A DNA stretch of 64,000 nt from Spirosoma terrae (GCF_010435915.1 NZ_JAAFZH010000001.1:372001-436000); one strand, 5' to 3'; positions 27,527 through 36,718 are shown, counted from the stretch's first letter. Translations and numbers: made by a program. Notes: generated by a model not told the origin, from the sequence alone.

Positions 27527-27650
27527 GATGGGAGGAATGTTTTTTCGACCGGAAAGATCAGAAACTTTCGGGATTTCTTGTATACAGGAATAGATCAGTT
27601 CGGGCAGGAAGACGATTCGGTTTCTGCCCCGCTTTCACCAAATTTTTTCG

Positions 27651-27658
27651 TAGTTTTG
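27651..27658 (+). promoter_or_regulatory. Candidate -7 element of uvrD/pcrA
   Basis: TAGTTTTG matches TAnnTTTG exactly. A start site a few bases downstream would begin the RNA at the 5' arm of the leader stem (27665). No TTG was seen in the -33 place. Confidence 0.45.
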
Positions 27659-27664
27659 ATTGTT

Positions 27665-27749
27665 ATATAAAGACGCTGGATGCTGGACATCGCGGGCTGG
27701 TCCTTTGTTAAATCCAGCATCCAGCGTTTGCTATCATACGTCTTTATAT
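27665..27749 (+). promoter_or_regulatory. Structured 5' leader covering the uvrD/pcrA start codon
   Basis: Outer stem: 27665-27675 pairs perfectly with 27739-27749 (11 bp), taking in the first two bases of the ATG. Inner stem: 27676-27687 pairs perfectly with 27713-27724 (12 bp). The inner repeat itself can extend to 15 bp (27673-27687 with 27713-27727), competing with the outer stem. Confidence 0.55.
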
Positions 27750-30039
27750 GGTTGATTACATTTCTGGTTTGAATGACCCTCAGCGGGCAGCCGTTCTGCA
27801 CGGCAGTGGTCCACTGATGATTATAGCAGGTGCAGGTTCGGGAAAAACGCGCGTTCTAACGTATCGGATTGCCCACCTCATCGAAAATGGTGTTGATCCA
27901 TTCCGCATCCTTTCTCTGACATTTACCAACAAAGCGGCTGGCGAAATGCGGCACCGTATTGAAAAGGTTGTTGGAACGGAAGCCCGGAATATCTGGATGG
28001 GAACATTCCACTCGGTGTTCGCCAAAATATTACGTATTGAAGCCAAAGCCATCGGCTATACGAGCAATTTCTCGATTTACGATACGGACGATTCGAAGTC
28101 GTTGCTGCGAAGCATCATCAAGGAAATGGGTCTGGACGATAAAGTGTACCGGGCCAATAATGTGTTTGGACGTATTTCGGGTGCCAAGAACCGGCTCATT
28201 GGTCCTGATGATTATATCAACAATCCCGTTATTCAGGCTGATGACGAGTCGGCCCGGATGCCGCAGATTGGTCGGATTTACAAGCAGTACAGCCTTCGCT
28301 GTTTCCAGGCCAACGCAATGGATTTCGACGACCTGTTGTTCAACACAAACGTCTTATTTCGCGACCATCTGGATATTTTGAACAAATACCAACACAAGTT
28401 TCAGCACGTAATGGTCGATGAGTTTCAGGATACCAACGTATCACAGTATCTCATTACCCGTAAGCTGGCGGCTGTTCATCAGAACATCTGTGTTGTGGGC
28501 GATGATGCCCAAAGTATTTACGCGTTTCGGGGTGCCAATATTGAAAACATCCTGAATTTTCAGCGTGATTACGGCAAGGAAAACGTCAAGATCGTAAAGC
28601 TGGAACAGAATTACCGATCCACTAAAACAATCGTTGAGGCCGCCAATTCGGTTATATCACGTAACAAGAATCAGTTAGACAAACACGTCTTCACGGATAA
28701 TGAAGACGGATCGCTGATCGACGTAATTAAAGCCTCGTCTGATAACGAAGAAGGGCGATTGGTGGCGTCGGCCATTTTTGAGGCAAAGGTAAACAATGGT
28801 CTCGCGAACAACGATTTTGCGATTCTGTACCGGACCAATGCGCAGTCGCGGGCGTTTGAAGAAGCGTTACGTAAGGTTAGTATCAAGTACCGGATCATTG
28901 GGGGGCTGTCGTTCTACCAGCGGAAAGAGATTAAGGATCTGATTGCCTACCTGCGTTTCACGGTCAATCAGCAGGACGAGGAAGCATTTAAACGGATTAT
29001 TAACCTGCCTAAACGCGGAATTGGCGATACAACCGTCGCTAAAATCAGTGTACTGGCCGCCGAAAAAGAAGACTCTGTCTGGGAAATTGTTGCGGAAATC
29101 AATAAGCACATTGCGGGTCGTGCGGCTATCGCCATTGAAGCGTTTGCTGACCTGATCAAGAGTTTCAAATTGCTATTAGATCAGAAAGATGCGTTTGAGG
29201 TAGCATCACATATTGCCAAGGCTTCAGGGTTGCTTAAAGAGCTATATGACGACAAAACCGTTGAAGGGCTGGCGCGTTACGAGAACGTACAGGAATTGCT
29301 GAACGCTATCAAAGAATTTGTCGATAATCCTGATAATGACGATAAAAGTCTTAGCGCATTCCTGCAGTCGGTTTCGTTACTGACAACGGCCGATGAGAAG
29401 GAAGATGATGGTGACAACGATAAAGTGACGTTGATGACCATTCACGCGGCTAAAGGGCTGGAATTTAAGTACGTGCATATCGTCGGGATGGAGGAAGATC
29501 TGTTTCCCAGCCAGATGATGCTCGAAAGTCGGAACGATCTGGAAGAAGAACGACGACTTTTCTATGTAGCCATCACGCGGGCTGAGAAACGTCTGACTAT
29601 GTCTTATGCCGAAACGCGGTACCACTACGGTCGGCTTAAGATGTGCGAACCAAGCCGGTTCCTGATGGAAATGGACCAGCGCTATCTAAAAATGTCGAAG
29701 CTCCGGTCGGCTCCCAGCCGCATGGATTTTGATCGGCCTGAACGAGACAGAAGCGAAAGTACATCGACCGGCTCGATGAGTTTTGTGCGATCATTAGCGC
29801 AAAAAACGGCGCGAACGCAGACTCCGCAACAAAGTCCGTCGCACACACCTTCGCCCGATTTTACGCCGACTAGCACGGCTGATCTAGCGGCAGGCCAACG
29901 GGTTGAACATGCTAAATTTGGTTTTGGTATGGTGAAAAAGGTGGACATAAACGGAACCGAGCGCAAAGCGACCATTCAGTTCGAAACGGTGGGCGAGAAA
30001 GTGTTGCTCTTAAGTTTTGCAAAACTGCGCGTGGTGTAG
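27748..30039 (+). CDS. pcrA: UvrD/PcrA-type ATP-dependent DNA helicase
   Basis: 763 aa, a superfamily 1 3'-5' helicase for repair and replication restart. N-terminal Q-motif region LNDPQRAAV, Walker A AGAGSGKTRVLTYR (about 27-40), Walker B VDEFQDTN, VVGDDAQSIYAFRGA, QNYRS, TIHAAKGLEFKYVHIVGMEEDLFPS and VAITRAEKRL are in order. The C-terminal Tudor-like module RVEHAKFGFGMVKKVD, which contacts RNA polymerase in PcrA, is kept. The gene appears monocistronic with its own structured leader. Confidence 0.96.
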   Translation: MVDYISGLNDPQRAAVLHGSGPLMIIAGAGSGKTRVLTYRIAHLIENGVDPFRILSLTFTNKAAGEMRHRIEKVVGTEARNIWMGTFHSVFAKILRIEAKAIGYTSNFSIYDTDDSKSLLRSIIKEMGLDDKVYRANNVFGRISGAKNRLIGPDDYINNPVIQADDESARMPQIGRIYKQYSLRCFQANAMDFDDLLFNTNVLFRDHLDILNKYQHKFQHVMVDEFQDTNVSQYLITRKLAAVHQNICVVGDDAQSIYAFRGANIENILNFQRDYGKENVKIVKLEQNYRSTKTIVEAANSVISRNKNQLDKHVFTDNEDGSLIDVIKASSDNEEGRLVASAIFEAKVNNGLANNDFAILYRTNAQSRAFEEALRKVSIKYRIIGGLSFYQRKEIKDLIAYLRFTVNQQDEEAFKRIINLPKRGIGDTTVAKISVLAAEKEDSVWEIVAEINKHIAGRAAIAIEAFADLIKSFKLLLDQKDAFEVASHIAKASGLLKELYDDKTVEGLARYENVQELLNAIKEFVDNPDNDDKSLSAFLQSVSLLTTADEKEDDGDNDKVTLMTIHAAKGLEFKYVHIVGMEEDLFPSQMMLESRNDLEEERRLFYVAITRAEKRLTMSYAETRYHYGRLKMCEPSRFLMEMDQRYLKMSKLRSAPSRMDFDRPERDRSESTSTGSMSFVRSLAQKTARTQTPQQSPSHTPSPDFTPTSTADLAAGQRVEHAKFGFGMVKKVDINGTERKATIQFETVGEKVLLLSFAKLRVV

Positions 30040-30137
30040 TTGGGAAATGTTACCAAACGAAGTGGCCTGAGGTGCATACAATTGTTGTTACATCGAGCGT
30101 TTCCTATAAAAAATATCCCACTATCCTTTGTTAGTTT

Positions 30138-31766
30138 ATGAATGTTTACGGTGCTATAGCCGCCAGTCTGATTAGTCTACTACTTTCATTTGGTGCTACA
30201 GGCCAGCCTAAAGCTGACTCGACAGGGGCGGCAGGAGCCGAGAATCTGGGTAATCAGGTTAATTCAGAATATAACGAGATCAATCCGCTTATCTCTCCGG
30301 ACGGGAAAACGCTCTATTTCGCTCGAATCAGCCACCCAAACAATACGCACGGTGCTAAAGGAAGTCAGGATATATGGTATTCTGAACGTGATGCAGCTAG
30401 TGGCAAATGGGGACCTGCCCGGCGTATGGGCTTTCCGCTGAACAAAGATGAGTACAATTGCGCCTACAGCATTACGCCTGACGGTAATACGATGCTCATA
30501 AAAGGGCAGTACGCTAACGGAAACTACGAAACCCGTGGTTTTTCGCTCAGTAAACGCACAGCCAGCGGTTGGTCGGCTCCTCAGAAGATCAACATTCCCA
30601 ATTACGTTAACATGAGTAAAGGTCAGTTCGACTGCGGGTTTATGTCGGCTGATGGAAAAGTGTTGCTGATGGCTTTCAGTGAGAAGAAAAACAGCAAGGA
30701 AGATGACCTTTACGTTAGCTTTCGTGAGAAAGATGGGTCCTGGACAAAGCCGATGGATCTAGGTCCTGAAGTGAATACGAAATTTACGGAAACGACTCCG
30801 TTTCTGGCTCCCGATGGTGCTACGTTGTATTTCTCCAGTAACCGCGAAGGCGGTCTGGGGAGTAACGATATTTACGTTTGTAAGCGAGTTGATAAAACCT
30901 GGAAACACTGGTCAAAACCCGTCAATCTGGGACCAAAAGTGAACACCGATGGGTATGACGCGTATTACACGCTATCGGCCGCTGGTGATTATGCCTATCT
31001 CACTACGTTCAAAAATACGATCGGCAAAGGCGATATTGTTCGGGTAAAAATCTCCGACGATCAGCCCGCGAACCAGCCAGGCAAACTGGGTGGCGGGGGC
31101 GACGATGTTGCTGGAAAAACGGACGTAACGCGTCCTGATCCTGTAGCGCTTATCAGCGGGAAAGTGATCGACTTAAAAACAGGAAAGCCAGTTGAGGCAC
31201 GTATCGTTTACCAAACCCTGCCCGATGGGGCTGAGGCTGGCGAAGCTACGTCTGACCCTCTAACGGGCGAATACAAGATTGTGCTTCCGTACGGAAAAAA
31301 ATACAGTATGCGGGCCATTGCAAAGGATTTTATTGCCGAAGGCGATAATGTTGATCTGACGCAACCGAAGGGTTTTCAGGAAATAAAGGGCAAGGAATTG
31401 AAGATGGTGCCGATTGAGAAAAACAGTGTTGTTCGGTTGAATAATATTTTCTTCGATACAGGTAAATCGGAACTACGCCCTGAATCAAGCCCAGAGTTAG
31501 ACCGGCTGGTAACGACGCTGAATGAATTCCCCAAAATGGTTATCGAAGTTCGGGGCCATACGGATAATACAGGCTCCAATGAGATCAACAACAAGCTTTC
31601 TCAGGATCGGGCCGATGCGGTTCGGGAGTATTTTATCAGTAAAGGGATTGAGCCGGATCGAGTTGGTAGTAAAGGTTTTGGCGAAACAAAGCCCGTAGCA
31701 GCCAACGATACAGAAGAAGGCCGTCAGCGAAATCGACGGGTTGAGTTTATGATTATCAATAAATAG
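30138..31766 (+). CDS. PD40 beta-propeller plus OmpA-domain outer-membrane protein
   Basis: 542 aa with a signal peptide (to about residue 22). WD40-like PD40 repeats fill residues 40-310 (ISPDGKTLYFAR, LAPDGATLYFSSNREGG). A short carboxypeptidase-regulatory-like segment follows at 345-400 (ISGKVIDLKTGKPVEARIV). The C-terminal OmpA peptidoglycan-binding domain has NIFFDTGKSELRPES, EVRGHTDNTGS and RQRNRRVEFMI. Typical of Bacteroidota; probably a cell-envelope anchor, function unassigned. Confidence 0.9.
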   Translation: MNVYGAIAASLISLLLSFGATGQPKADSTGAAGAENLGNQVNSEYNEINPLISPDGKTLYFARISHPNNTHGAKGSQDIWYSERDAASGKWGPARRMGFPLNKDEYNCAYSITPDGNTMLIKGQYANGNYETRGFSLSKRTASGWSAPQKINIPNYVNMSKGQFDCGFMSADGKVLLMAFSEKKNSKEDDLYVSFREKDGSWTKPMDLGPEVNTKFTETTPFLAPDGATLYFSSNREGGLGSNDIYVCKRVDKTWKHWSKPVNLGPKVNTDGYDAYYTLSAAGDYAYLTTFKNTIGKGDIVRVKISDDQPANQPGKLGGGGDDVAGKTDVTRPDPVALISGKVIDLKTGKPVEARIVYQTLPDGAEAGEATSDPLTGEYKIVLPYGKKYSMRAIAKDFIAEGDNVDLTQPKGFQEIKGKELKMVPIEKNSVVRLNNIFFDTGKSELRPESSPELDRLVTTLNEFPKMVIEVRGHTDNTGSNEINNKLSQDRADAVREYFISKGIEPDRVGSKGFGETKPVAANDTEEGRQRNRRVEFMIINK

Positions 31767-31769
31767 GCA

Positions 31770-31790
31770 GACGTAGTGTTTTGCTACGTC
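31770..31790. terminator. Short hairpin between convergent genes
   Basis: GACGTAG at 31770-31776 pairs with CTACGTC at 31784-31790 across a 7-nt loop. The stem is short and lacks a clear T run, so the call is tentative. Confidence 0.35.
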
Positions 31791-31802
31791 AGTGGAGACG
31801 GG

Positions 31803-32561
31803 TCAGTCCAGACCGGGCCGTTTAAAGGCGCGTGCGTCGGGGAAAAATGTTTCCCACTCGCGACGTTGCCGGCTTAGCAAGGCCATTAGCTCCAGTAGCC
31901 CGTCGGTTTTTTCGGGTACGTATTGAATAATCGTCTGCCAGGCAAGTAATGATCGATCGATACTGACTAATATCAGCTTTATTTTGCCCAGGTAATAGTT
32001 CTGCAGCTGAGTATCATCCACAGGGTCCTGTAAAGCCCGAACAACTGATTGTGCTTTAACTGGAATTAGCGTCCGATACCACCGAATCATATCCCAGGCA
32101 TCTTTTAACGCTAATAGCAGCGGCATAACGTTTTCCTGAGTGCGTAAGCCTAATTCTACTTCACGTATCTGCTGCTGCCCGATCTGCTCCAACAGATTCT
32201 TCTCTTCTTTTAGCCAGAGTCCACTTTGCTGCAAATAGTCTTTAGCCAAGTTCGTAAGCGCGTGATGCTTATTGGCAGGGAAGCCAATGGCGTTATACTC
32301 TAGCTGTTGAGCCTGATCCTCGGTTGGCCGTTCAGTACCGGAGAAATCCTGCTTGCGGCTTAAATTCTCTACGTATTGCTTGGTCAGGTTCAAGGCTTCG
32401 GTTAATTGCTGAATCAGTTTGTCGCCCGGATTCTGTGAGTTGGCCAAACTTGCTTCTTGTTGTAGCTGAAAGCTTCGGCATCGGCGTGTTAACAAACAAC
32501 GCTCACACCATGCATCACAAAAATTATAAATTCCAGCAATTAACTCCGGTTGCGTATTCAT
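31803..32561 (-). CDS. Unrecognised protein with N-terminal four-cysteine motif
   Basis: 252 aa. Residues 15-28 hold C15-x3-C19-x2-C22-x5-C28, which could bind zinc or an Fe-S cluster. The rest looks all-helical, with QLEYNAIGFPANKHHALTNLAKDYL and RRQREWETFFPDARAFKRPGLD at the C-terminus. No signal peptide or membrane segment. I do not recognise the family. Convergent with the OmpA gene, start at ATG 32561. Confidence 0.65.
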   Translation of the reverse strand: MNTQPELIAGIYNFCDAWCERCLLTRRCRSFQLQQEASLANSQNPGDKLIQQLTEALNLTKQYVENLSRKQDFSGTERPTEDQAQQLEYNAIGFPANKHHALTNLAKDYLQQSGLWLKEEKNLLEQIGQQQIREVELGLRTQENVMPLLLALKDAWDMIRWYRTLIPVKAQSVVRALQDPVDDTQLQNYYLGKIKLILVSIDRSLLAWQTIIQYVPEKTDGLLELMALLSRQRREWETFFPDARAFKRPGLD

Positions 32562-32773
32562 TTGCCGACTGGCATAATAGGTTATTGTTAACCAGTAAAT
32601 ATACGCTATAATACTGGATAAATGAAGACGTTACGCTACGTTGCAAAGAATATATGGTTAGCTAACCTTAGGCTTTAATCGGAAAAAGGATGCGTGCCGG
32701 TTGGTATTAGGCCATAATTAGCAGCAGGTGTAGGTAGGAGCCTCGGAAATTTGTTATTTGTACTTCATATCAA

Positions 32774-33166
32774 ATGAAGAAAAGAATGACGCGTTTATAT
32801 GTATGCATCCTATTTATGCTCTCGATGGGAATTTCTCTGGCACAATCACTGCCGAACCAGCCAGCTCCTCCATTAGATTCTTTGGCTAGACTATCGCAGC
32901 GATATATGAATAGTAATCAGGCCGATTCGCTCTATAGCTTAATGGGAGCTGGTTTTAAGCAGCAAATTTCTTTGGATAAATTGAAAGAGGTGCTGGGACA
33001 GCTCGGTGGTCAGGTTGGAAAATGGGTATCTATGGAGCCAAGAGGAGTTGAAGGGGAAGTCGCCCGTTACAAAGCAGTCTTTGCTTTGATGCCATTGGAT
33101 TTTTACATCAGCCAGGATAAAGAAGGTAAAATTGCAACGTTTTTGTTCAAACCGTTGCAAGAATAA
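32774..33166 (+). CDS. Secreted DUF3887-like small protein
   Basis: 130 aa with a signal peptide (first 22-24 residues, MSMGISLAQ). The mature part (SQRYMNSNQADSLYSLMGAGFKQQISLDKLKEVL) resembles DUF3887 domains, which often precede hydrolases; here it stands alone. Likely periplasmic. Function unknown. Confidence 0.6.
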   Translation: MKKRMTRLYVCILFMLSMGISLAQSLPNQPAPPLDSLARLSQRYMNSNQADSLYSLMGAGFKQQISLDKLKEVLGQLGGQVGKWVSMEPRGVEGEVARYKAVFALMPLDFYISQDKEGKIATFLFKPLQE

Positions 33167-33200
33167 TACCGAAATTCCCGTAGAACGGGGGATTTTACTG

Positions 33201-33208
33201 TAATTTTG
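33201..33208 (+). promoter_or_regulatory. Candidate -7 element before the DUF3467 gene
   Basis: TAATTTTG matches TAnnTTTG, 17 bases before the ATG at 33226, giving a very short leader. No clear -33 TTG. Confidence 0.4.
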
Positions 33209-33225
33209 CCAAAAACAGCGTTTAT

Positions 33226-33549
33226 ATGACGAATCCACAACAAAACCCTGACGGCTCCATTGACGTTGAACTGAGCGAAGAAATAGCCGAGGGTGTATAT
33301 GCCAATCTGGCGATGATTGCCCATTCAAATAGTGAGTTTATTCTGGACTTTATCCGGTTGATGCCGGGCGTACCTAAAGCCAAGGTAAAAGCCCGTATTA
33401 TTTTAACACCAGAACATGCGAAACGACTTTTAGAAGCCCTTCGGGAGAACATTAGCCGGTATGAAGAAGCATACGGTGACATTAACAGCCCTACCGATAC
33501 ATTTAAATTTCCAAGTGGCGGTTTTAGTGGGCCAGTAGGACAGGCATAA
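33226..33549 (+). CDS. DUF3467 family protein
   Basis: 107 aa. The DUF3467 core is clear: YANLAMIAHSNSEFILDFIRLMPGVPKAKVKARIILTPEHAKRLLEALRENI. It is a small beta-strand protein of unknown function, found across Bacteroidota. It precedes rpsL and is closed by its own hairpin. Confidence 0.88.
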   Translation: MTNPQQNPDGSIDVELSEEIAEGVYANLAMIAHSNSEFILDFIRLMPGVPKAKVKARIILTPEHAKRLLEALRENISRYEEAYGDINSPTDTFKFPSGGFSGPVGQA

Positions 33550-33559
33550 AGAGAGTAAG

Positions 33560-33585
33560 AAGAGCGCAAAAACGCTCTTTTTCTT
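33560..33585 (+). terminator. Terminator after the DUF3467 gene
   Basis: AAGAGCG (33560-33566) pairs with CGCTCTT (33573-33579), 6-nt loop, followed by a T-rich run. Confidence 0.7.
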
Positions 33586-33619
33586 TGCCCATTTTTGAGA
33601 AATACTTCGGAATTAGAGC

Positions 33620-33649
33620 TTGATGTTCAAAGAGTTTTCTGTATCTTTG
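33620..33649 (+). promoter_or_regulatory. Bacteroidota-type promoter of rpsL-rpsG
   Basis: TTG (33620-33622), 19-nt spacer, TATCTTTG (33642-33649): both elements match the sigma-ABfr consensus. The leader to the ATG at 33694 would be about 38 nt. Confidence 0.8.
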
Positions 33650-33693
33650 CACCTCAAAATTCGGGAAGACTGTTTTTGTAAACAATTTAAAGA

Positions 33694-34122
33694 ATGCCTA
33701 CTATACAACAATTAGTGCGTAAAGGCCGCGAGAAGCTTGAATTCAAGTCGAAATCGCCTGCTTTGGACGCATGCCCACAACGTCGTGGCGTATGTACACG
33801 TGTGTACACCACGACACCGAAGAAGCCTAACTCGGCTCTTCGTAAAGTTGCCCGGGTTCGCCTGAGCAACAACAAAGAAGTTAACGCCTACATCCCAGGT
33901 GAAGGTCACAACCTGCAAGAGCACTCAATCGTTCTGATTCGGGGTGGTCGGGTAAAAGACTTACCAGGTGTTCGTTACCACATCGTTCGGGGTGCTCTGG
34001 ATACGGCTGGTGTAAATGGTCGTCTGCAAAGCCGCTCGAAATATGGTGCGAAACGTCCGAAACCAGGTCAGGCTCCAGTAAAAGGAGGCAAAGGCGCGCC
34101 TGCAAAAGGTAAAAAGAAGTAA
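33694..34122 (+). CDS. rpsL: 30S ribosomal protein S12
   Basis: 142 aa. Begins [20 protein letters not shown] and contains [19 protein letters not shown] (with the Lys that is the known streptomycin-site position) and [21 protein letters not shown]; the C-terminus is extended by a Lys/Pro/Gly-rich tail beyond the usual 124 aa. First gene of the str cluster. Confidence 0.98.
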   Translation: MPTIQQLVRKGREKLEFKSKSPALDACPQRRGVCTRVYTTTPKKPNSALRKVARVRLSNNKEVNAYIPGEGHNLQEHSIVLIRGGRVKDLPGVRYHIVRGALDTAGVNGRLQSRSKYGAKRPKPGQAPVKGGKGAPAKGKKK

Positions 34123-34136
34123 GAATTAAGTATGGT

Positions 34137-34173
34137 GTATGATATATGACGTGTTTTTAACGATACATCATAC
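34137..34173 (+). repeat. Inverted repeat in the rpsL-rpsG spacer
   Basis: GTATGAT (34137-34143) and ATCATAC (34167-34173) are complementary in a 130-base spacer made of near-repeated words such as ATACATCATACATTATAGATCATAG. Long for an rpsL-rpsG gap. Confidence 0.5.
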
Positions 34174-34252
34174 ATTATAGATCATAGATTAAAAAACTGA
34201 CTGGACGTTGGAAAGGCTACGTTCAGAGTAAGACTAAAAATCTGAAGAAATC

Positions 34253-34720
34253 ATGAGAAAGGCGAAACCGCCCAAGCGTTACGTATTACCTGATCCTAAA
34301 TTTAAGGAGGTTCTCGTAACCAAATTTGTTAACAACCTGATGTACGAAGGCAAAAAGAGCCTGGCGTACTCCATTTTCTATGACGCGCTGGACGTAGTAG
34401 CAAAACGCACGAACGAAAACGGTCTGGACACATGGAAAAAGGCATTGAATAACGTAATGCCTTCGGTTGAAGTAAAAAGCCGTCGCGTAGGTGGTGCTAC
34501 CTTCCAGGTGCCAACCGAAGTACGGGCTGATCGGAAAGTCGCGGTAGGCATGAAATGGCTTATCCGGTACGCTCGTTCGCGGGGTGAAAAAACAATGGTA
34601 GACCGTTTAGCAGCTGAAATCGTTGCCGCATCGAAAGGTGAAGGAGCAGCTGTGAAAAAGAAAGATGATACGCACCGCATGGCCGAAGCCAACAAGGCGT
34701 TCTCTCACTTCCGGTTCTAA
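34253..34720 (+). CDS. rpsG: 30S ribosomal protein S7
   Basis: 155 aa, standard length. [49 protein letters not shown] and [16 protein letters not shown] are the family landmarks. In most bacteria fusA follows; here a terminator and an aldose-epimerase gene follow instead. Confidence 0.98.
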   Translation: MRKAKPPKRYVLPDPKFKEVLVTKFVNNLMYEGKKSLAYSIFYDALDVVAKRTNENGLDTWKKALNNVMPSVEVKSRRVGGATFQVPTEVRADRKVAVGMKWLIRYARSRGEKTMVDRLAAEIVAASKGEGAAVKKKDDTHRMAEANKAFSHFRF

Positions 34721-34762
34721 ACCAATTCATAACCACATTCCCGGTGGTTACCAAATACACGA

Positions 34763-34793
34763 AAAGCCGCTCAACATTGAGCGGCTTTCTTAG
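34763..34793 (+). terminator. Terminator after rpsG
   Basis: 12-bp perfect arms 34763-34774 and 34777-34788 with a 2-nt spacer, then TCTTAGTTTT. It ends the rpsL-rpsG transcript. Confidence 0.8.
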
Positions 34794-34804
34794 TTTTGCA
34801 GGAT

Positions 34805-35674
34805 ATGACGACTTTAGAAAACGACCACCTTCGCGTCTCTATCCGTGCCAAGGGAGCAGAGTTAACGTCCATCTACCATAAAACAAGTGGTATCGAGCAC
34901 CTTTGGCAGGCCGATCCGGGTGTTTGGGGCTGGCATGCTCCTAATTTGTTTCCCGTAGTAGGCGGTTGCCTAAACAATCAATTGCTGATCGACGGTAAGA
35001 CGTATCCCATTGAGCGACACGGGTTTGTGCGGCAGTCAATTTTTGAGACAACTGAATCTACGCAAACGCACGCCGTCTTTTCGCTTACGTCCAGCGACGT
35101 AACACGTGTTCACTTTCCGTATGATTTCGAATTTCAGATCATCTATGAACTCGATGGGCCTGCGTTACGTGTTACGTATCGGGTCGTAAATGAAGATGAG
35201 AAAACGGTCTTCTTTTCGGTGGGCGCTCATCCTGCTTTTGCGATTCCTTTCCTAAAGGGAGAAGACTATGAAGATTATTACGTTGAGTTTGAGAAACAGG
35301 AGCAATTAGTAACGCATATGCTGTCGGCTTCCGGTTACTTTTCTGGTGAAACGAAACAGGTGATGACCGATGGAAACCGATTGCCATTAACCAAGCATCT
35401 GTTTAATCAGGATGCCCTAGTATTTAAAAATCTGGAATCGCGTCGGGTGGCGGTTCGGAGCAGTAAAAACAGCCATGCTGTTACGGTGGACTTTCCTGCA
35501 TTTCCCTATTTGGGTATATGGGCAAAGCCGGGTGCTCCCTTCGTCTGCATTGAACCCTGGCTAGGATGCGCTGATAGCGAAGGCCCTCAAAAACCAATCG
35601 AAGAAAAAGAAGCGATTCAACACGTAGGGGAAGGAAAAGTATTTACCGCATCATTTACCATTACGATTTCATAA
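34805..35674 (+). CDS. Aldose 1-epimerase (galactose mutarotase) family protein
   Basis: 289 aa, the cytosolic mutarotase-like fold. LENDHLRVSIRAKGAELTSIYHK starts the domain; GWHAPNLFPVVGG, ERHGFVRQSIFE (with the conserved His) and FSVGAHPAFAIPF follow; CIEPWLGCADSEG holds the conserved Glu region. It likely equilibrates sugar anomers, possibly hexose-6-phosphates (YeaD-like group). ATG 34805 is chosen over the TTG nine bases upstream. Confidence 0.88.
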   Translation: MTTLENDHLRVSIRAKGAELTSIYHKTSGIEHLWQADPGVWGWHAPNLFPVVGGCLNNQLLIDGKTYPIERHGFVRQSIFETTESTQTHAVFSLTSSDVTRVHFPYDFEFQIIYELDGPALRVTYRVVNEDEKTVFFSVGAHPAFAIPFLKGEDYEDYYVEFEKQEQLVTHMLSASGYFSGETKQVMTDGNRLPLTKHLFNQDALVFKNLESRRVAVRSSKNSHAVTVDFPAFPYLGIWAKPGAPFVCIEPWLGCADSEGPQKPIEEKEAIQHVGEGKVFTASFTITIS

Positions 35675-35694
35675 GAAACACTACGTAGCATAGC

Positions 35695-35737
35695 AATGAA
35701 AAAGCCGGGCTCAAATTCTGAGCCCGGCTTTTTCATT
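35695..35737. terminator. 19-bp perfect hairpin between convergent genes
   Basis: 35695-35713 and 35719-35737 are exact reverse complements, 5-nt loop, with a GC-rich core and A/T flanks that work on both strands. Confidence 0.88.
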
Positions 35738-35754
35738 AATGATGCAAGAAACTC

Positions 35755-36639
35755 TTACCGGCTACCACCAGCCTGACCGCTCGACAACAGATTGAAGAAC
35801 TGGTCCAGTTTTGGCGTAATGATGATTTCCGTACGGCGATTCTGCTGACGGCCAACCGACGTAGTGTTATCGTCTTTAGGGGCGAATTCTGAGCGTCCGC
35901 CAGCTGTCAAACGTTCTGGCGAAACACCAAATTTGGTTTGCAGCGACCGAACAACCGACGTAGCACGCAGGGCGCTCAGATCCCAGTTATCTTTAATGAA
36001 GTTCGTTGAAATAGGGACAACGTCCGTATGACCTTCAACCAGAATATCCAGCTCTTTGTGGTCATTTACGACTTTAGCCACTTTGCCCAGAACCGTTTCG
36101 GCTTTAGGCGTGATGTCGTAGCTACCTGATTTAAACAGGAGTTTGTCGGAGATCGATACGTAAACAACACCTTTTTTCACCTCAACCTGTACGTCCTGGT
36201 CGTTGATATCGTCCAGTGAGCGTTTCAGGCTCATAACCAGCGCCAGGTTAAGCGAATCTTTCCGCTGAATGCTGGCATTCAGGTTATTGGTATATTTTGT
36301 TTGCTCGTTCAGGGTTTCCAGCGATTTCTTGATGCTTTCTGCGCCTGATTTACTGACAATCGACAAATCCGACATCCGATCGAGGAGGTTGGTATTTGTC
36401 TTTTTCAGATAGTCGATCTGAGCCTGCAAATCCGATACTTGTTTGTCTTTGCCTTGCAGGTCATTGTCTTTCGCCGATAACTGAGTGCGGAGGTCAGCAG
36501 TACGCTGATCGCAGTCATTTAAAGAAGCAACAGCCTTATCTCGGGCTTCTTGTAGGGATTTGATTTCTGCCAGCCGCTTTTTACTGTTACAGGAAGAAAG
36601 CATTGCCACAGCCGCGAAAACAATCAGAACACGTTTCAT
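35755..36639 (-). CDS. OmpA-family peptidoglycan-associated lipoprotein
   Basis: 294 aa. The N-terminus MKRVLIVFAAVAMLSSCNSKK is a lipoprotein signal with lipobox LSSC (Cys17). A coiled coil covers about residues 20-130, and the C-terminal OmpA domain has KSGSYDITPKAETVLGKVAK, ILVEGHTDVVPI and RQQNRRTEIII. It probably links the outer membrane to peptidoglycan, like Pal/MotB-type proteins. I chose ATG 36639; the longer frame adds 39 residues upstream of the signal peptide. Confidence 0.92.
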   Translation of the reverse strand: MKRVLIVFAAVAMLSSCNSKKRLAEIKSLQEARDKAVASLNDCDQRTADLRTQLSAKDNDLQGKDKQVSDLQAQIDYLKKTNTNLLDRMSDLSIVSKSGAESIKKSLETLNEQTKYTNNLNASIQRKDSLNLALVMSLKRSLDDINDQDVQVEVKKGVVYVSISDKLLFKSGSYDITPKAETVLGKVAKVVNDHKELDILVEGHTDVVPISTNFIKDNWDLSALRATSVVRSLQTKFGVSPERLTAGGRSEFAPKDDNTTSVGRQQNRRTEIIITPKLDQFFNLLSSGQAGGSR

Positions 36640-36718
36640 ACAGATGATTGTAATATTGAAGGGTAACGAAAAGTTAGGTTTCAACGAAAGACGCAGCTTA
36701 CAAACGTCAATCGTTTTG

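Noticed and set aside
34791-34805. TAGTTTTG directly before the aldose-epimerase start, suggesting a leaderless transcript
   Set aside because: It matches the -7 element, but it sits in the T-rich tail of the rpsG terminator and no TTG lies at the -33 spacing; could be chance.
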